A stretch of 64,000 bases of DNA, from contig CALJUX010000014.1 of NCBI GenBank assembly GCA_937978655.1, positions 1-64,000 on the forward strand, given 5' to 3'. The translations under genes and the position numbers were made by a program. How positions within the stretch are numbered: position 1 is the first letter of the stretch; each line of letters starts with the position of its first letter. This document shows positions 62,773 through 64,000 of the stretch, in pieces. Origin of the DNA: an uncultured Chromatiaceae bacterium (GTDB lineage: Bacteria; Pseudomonadota; Gammaproteobacteria; Enterobacterales; Alteromonadaceae). Under the pieces are notes generated by a model. The model had not been told where the DNA came from, ran no database searches, and saw nothing but the letters and a program-made list of their open reading frames with translations.

Positions 62773-64000
62773 ATGAAACCACAACATCTGAGTCCATTGG
62801 CGCTGGCTGTTACGCTGGCGTTTTGCGCACCGCTGCAAGCCGCCCAGGTCGTGCCGGCGACAAACATTCTCAATGGTCAGACTTTCAGTACGCTGGATGG
62901 CAGCTTAGACGACCGCTCCGCTGAGCCGATGAGTTTTAAAGCGCTGCAGCAGGTCAAACGTTTTGATGGCAAAGTAAAAAGCCGCTACCAGCAACAATTC
63001 CGCGGCATTCCGGTGTGGGGCCACAACGTGGCTGCGATCAATGCCAACGGCCAGTACAGCGACATCAGCGGGACTGTAGTGGCAGGGATTGAAGATGACC
63101 TGCCAACGGCCAAACCGTCAATGGCGCCGGAGCAGGCGATTCTGGCAAGCCGCGGCAGCGACAGTCTGCAGGCGATGGATGCTGAAGCACAAACGGTGTT
63201 GCAGGCCGAACTTGCGGCACAATCGGCCAATGCAAAACTCTGGGTCTATCTTGATCAGAATGACACCGCCCGGCTGGTGTACGTGACTCATTATGTCACG
63301 CAGCGCGGTCAGCATCCGAGCCGTCCCTACAGCATCATTGACGCCAACAGCGGGAAAGTGCTGCAAAGCTGGGATGGTATCGCCCATGCCAACGCGACAG
63401 GGCCTGGTGGCAACACTAAAACCGGTCAGTACCAATATGGCACCACTTATGGTTATCTGGATGTGGACGCCAACTGCCGCATGACCAACACCAATGTGGA
63501 TACGATTAACCTCAACGGCGCCACTTCCGGCGGCAGTATCCACCAGTTTACCTGCCCGAATAACACGGTGAAGGCGATCAACGGGGCCTATTCTCCGCTG
63601 AACGACGCGCATTATTTCGGCGGTGTGGTGTTTAACCTGTATAAAAGCTGGTTTAACGTCAACCCGTTAAATACCAAGCTGAAAATGCGGGTGCATTATG
63701 GCAGCAACTATGAAAATGCGTTCTGGGATGGGACCCAGATGACCTTTGGTGACGGTGCCAGCCGTTTTTATCCGCTGGTCAGCCTTGATGTCTCTGCGCA
63801 TGAAGTCAGTCATGGTTTTACCGAGTTTAACTCAGGTCTGGTTTACAGCGCCCAATCCGGCGGTATTAACGAAGCCTTCTCCGATATGGCCGGTGAAGCC
63901 GCCGAATACTTTATGAAAGGCAGCAACGACTGGCTGGTCGGCGCCGACATTTTTAAGAGCACCGGCGCGCTGCGGTATATGGACGACCCGACCAAAGACG
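62773..64000 (+). CDS. M4 family secreted metalloprotease (vibriolysin-like), cut by window end
   Basis: The first 409 residues of a thermolysin-type protease. GAGGAAACCTC precedes the ATG; the signal peptide ends LQA near residue 23, then a FTP/PepSY propeptide (to about 205), then the catalytic domain with FYPLVSLDVSAHEVSHGFT (His343, Glu344, His347) and the third zinc ligand Glu367 in GGINEAFSDMAGEA. The region from 62641 to 62690 upstream is unusually AT-rich, a likely UP element. The rest, including a PPC domain usual for these proteases, lies beyond the window. Confidence 0.93.
   Translation, partial: MKPQHLSPLALAVTLAFCAPLQAAQVVPATNILNGQTFSTLDGSLDDRSAEPMSFKALQQVKRFDGKVKSRYQQQFRGIPVWGHNVAAINANGQYSDISGTVVAGIEDDLPTAKPSMAPEQAILASRGSDSLQAMDAEAQTVLQAELAAQSANAKLWVYLDQNDTARLVYVTHYVTQRGQHPSRPYSIIDANSGKVLQSWDGIAHANATGPGGNTKTGQYQYGTTYGYLDVDANCRMTNTNVDTINLNGATSGGSIHQFTCPNNTVKAINGAYSPLNDAHYFGGVVFNLYKSWFNVNPLNTKLKMRVHYGSNYENAFWDGTQMTFGDGASRFYPLVSLDVSAHEVSHGFTEFNSGLVYSAQSGGINEAFSDMAGEAAEYFMKGSNDWLVGADIFKSTGALRYMDDPTKD

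Overview
The window looks like one end of a gammaproteobacterial contig from the Alteromonadales-like group, near Rheinheimera, Alishewanella or Arsukibacterium. The evidence is gene content: DUF3334, DUF3718 and DUF3429 proteins, a MipA-DUF3019-RstA/RstB-like operon, a glpE-glpG / FliL-like / ubiC-ubiA block, and a maltodextrin regulon built from a TonB receptor, a flavin halogenase-like protein, GH13, GH15, an MFS importer and a LacI regulator. GC is about 53 to 58 percent by eye in the core. The genus is inferred, not proven. No tRNA, rRNA, CRISPR array or insertion sequence was found. Bases 1 to 46 are Illumina TruSeq adapter, so the assembly ends at the left edge.

Layout. 47-4362: truncated YjfL-like DUF350 protein, M13 metallopeptidase, Wzi-like outer-membrane protein. 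4363-11796: TonB receptor, flavin halogenase-like protein and alpha-amylase operon, with a palindromic operator. 11882-19525: housekeeping and small genes (endonuclease/phosphatase fold, DusC, Bcr/CflA efflux, maltose acetyltransferase, DUF3334). 19567-23141: MipA-DUF3019-response regulator-histidine kinase operon facing a small lipoprotein. 23304-29660: LacI regulator with rlmF, then the MFS-glucoamylase operon on the other strand, carrying the same operator as the TonB receptor. 29755-36477: HDOD, TPR, DUF2256, glpEG, FliL-like, ubiCA, DUF3429. 36569-42068: periplasmic amidohydrolase and a SWIM-SNF2 helicase. 42070-43740: an AT-richer islet with an exported Cys-paired protein and two tandem paralogous membrane proteins, one frameshifted. 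43938-49602: DUF3718, secreted M6 protease, and a LytTR response regulator with two LytS-type kinases. 49736-64000: comM, trkH, a TetR-MMPL-LolA-like-porin-SBP set, an M20 peptidase, terC, a TRIC channel and a truncated M4 protease.

How the genes work together. The starch pathway is complete. The TonB receptor imports maltodextrin across the outer membrane, the exported alpha-amylase and lipoprotein glucoamylase cut it, the MFS carrier brings sugars into the cytoplasm, and the LacI protein probably controls both operons through the shared TGAATACGTATTCA palindrome. In both operons that palindrome lies immediately upstream of a weak -35 box with the same geometry, which suggests activation. 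A separate envelope module (TetR, MMPL transporter, LolA-like protein, FimV/LysM-like domain fused to a porin barrel) looks like a trans-envelope lipid or hydrophobic-compound export system.

Least explained: the AT-rich islet at 42.1-43.7 kb, the LytS pair in which one kinase has lost its ATP-binding residues, the terminator inside the leader of the MFS-glucoamylase operon, and the FimV-like porin fusion.
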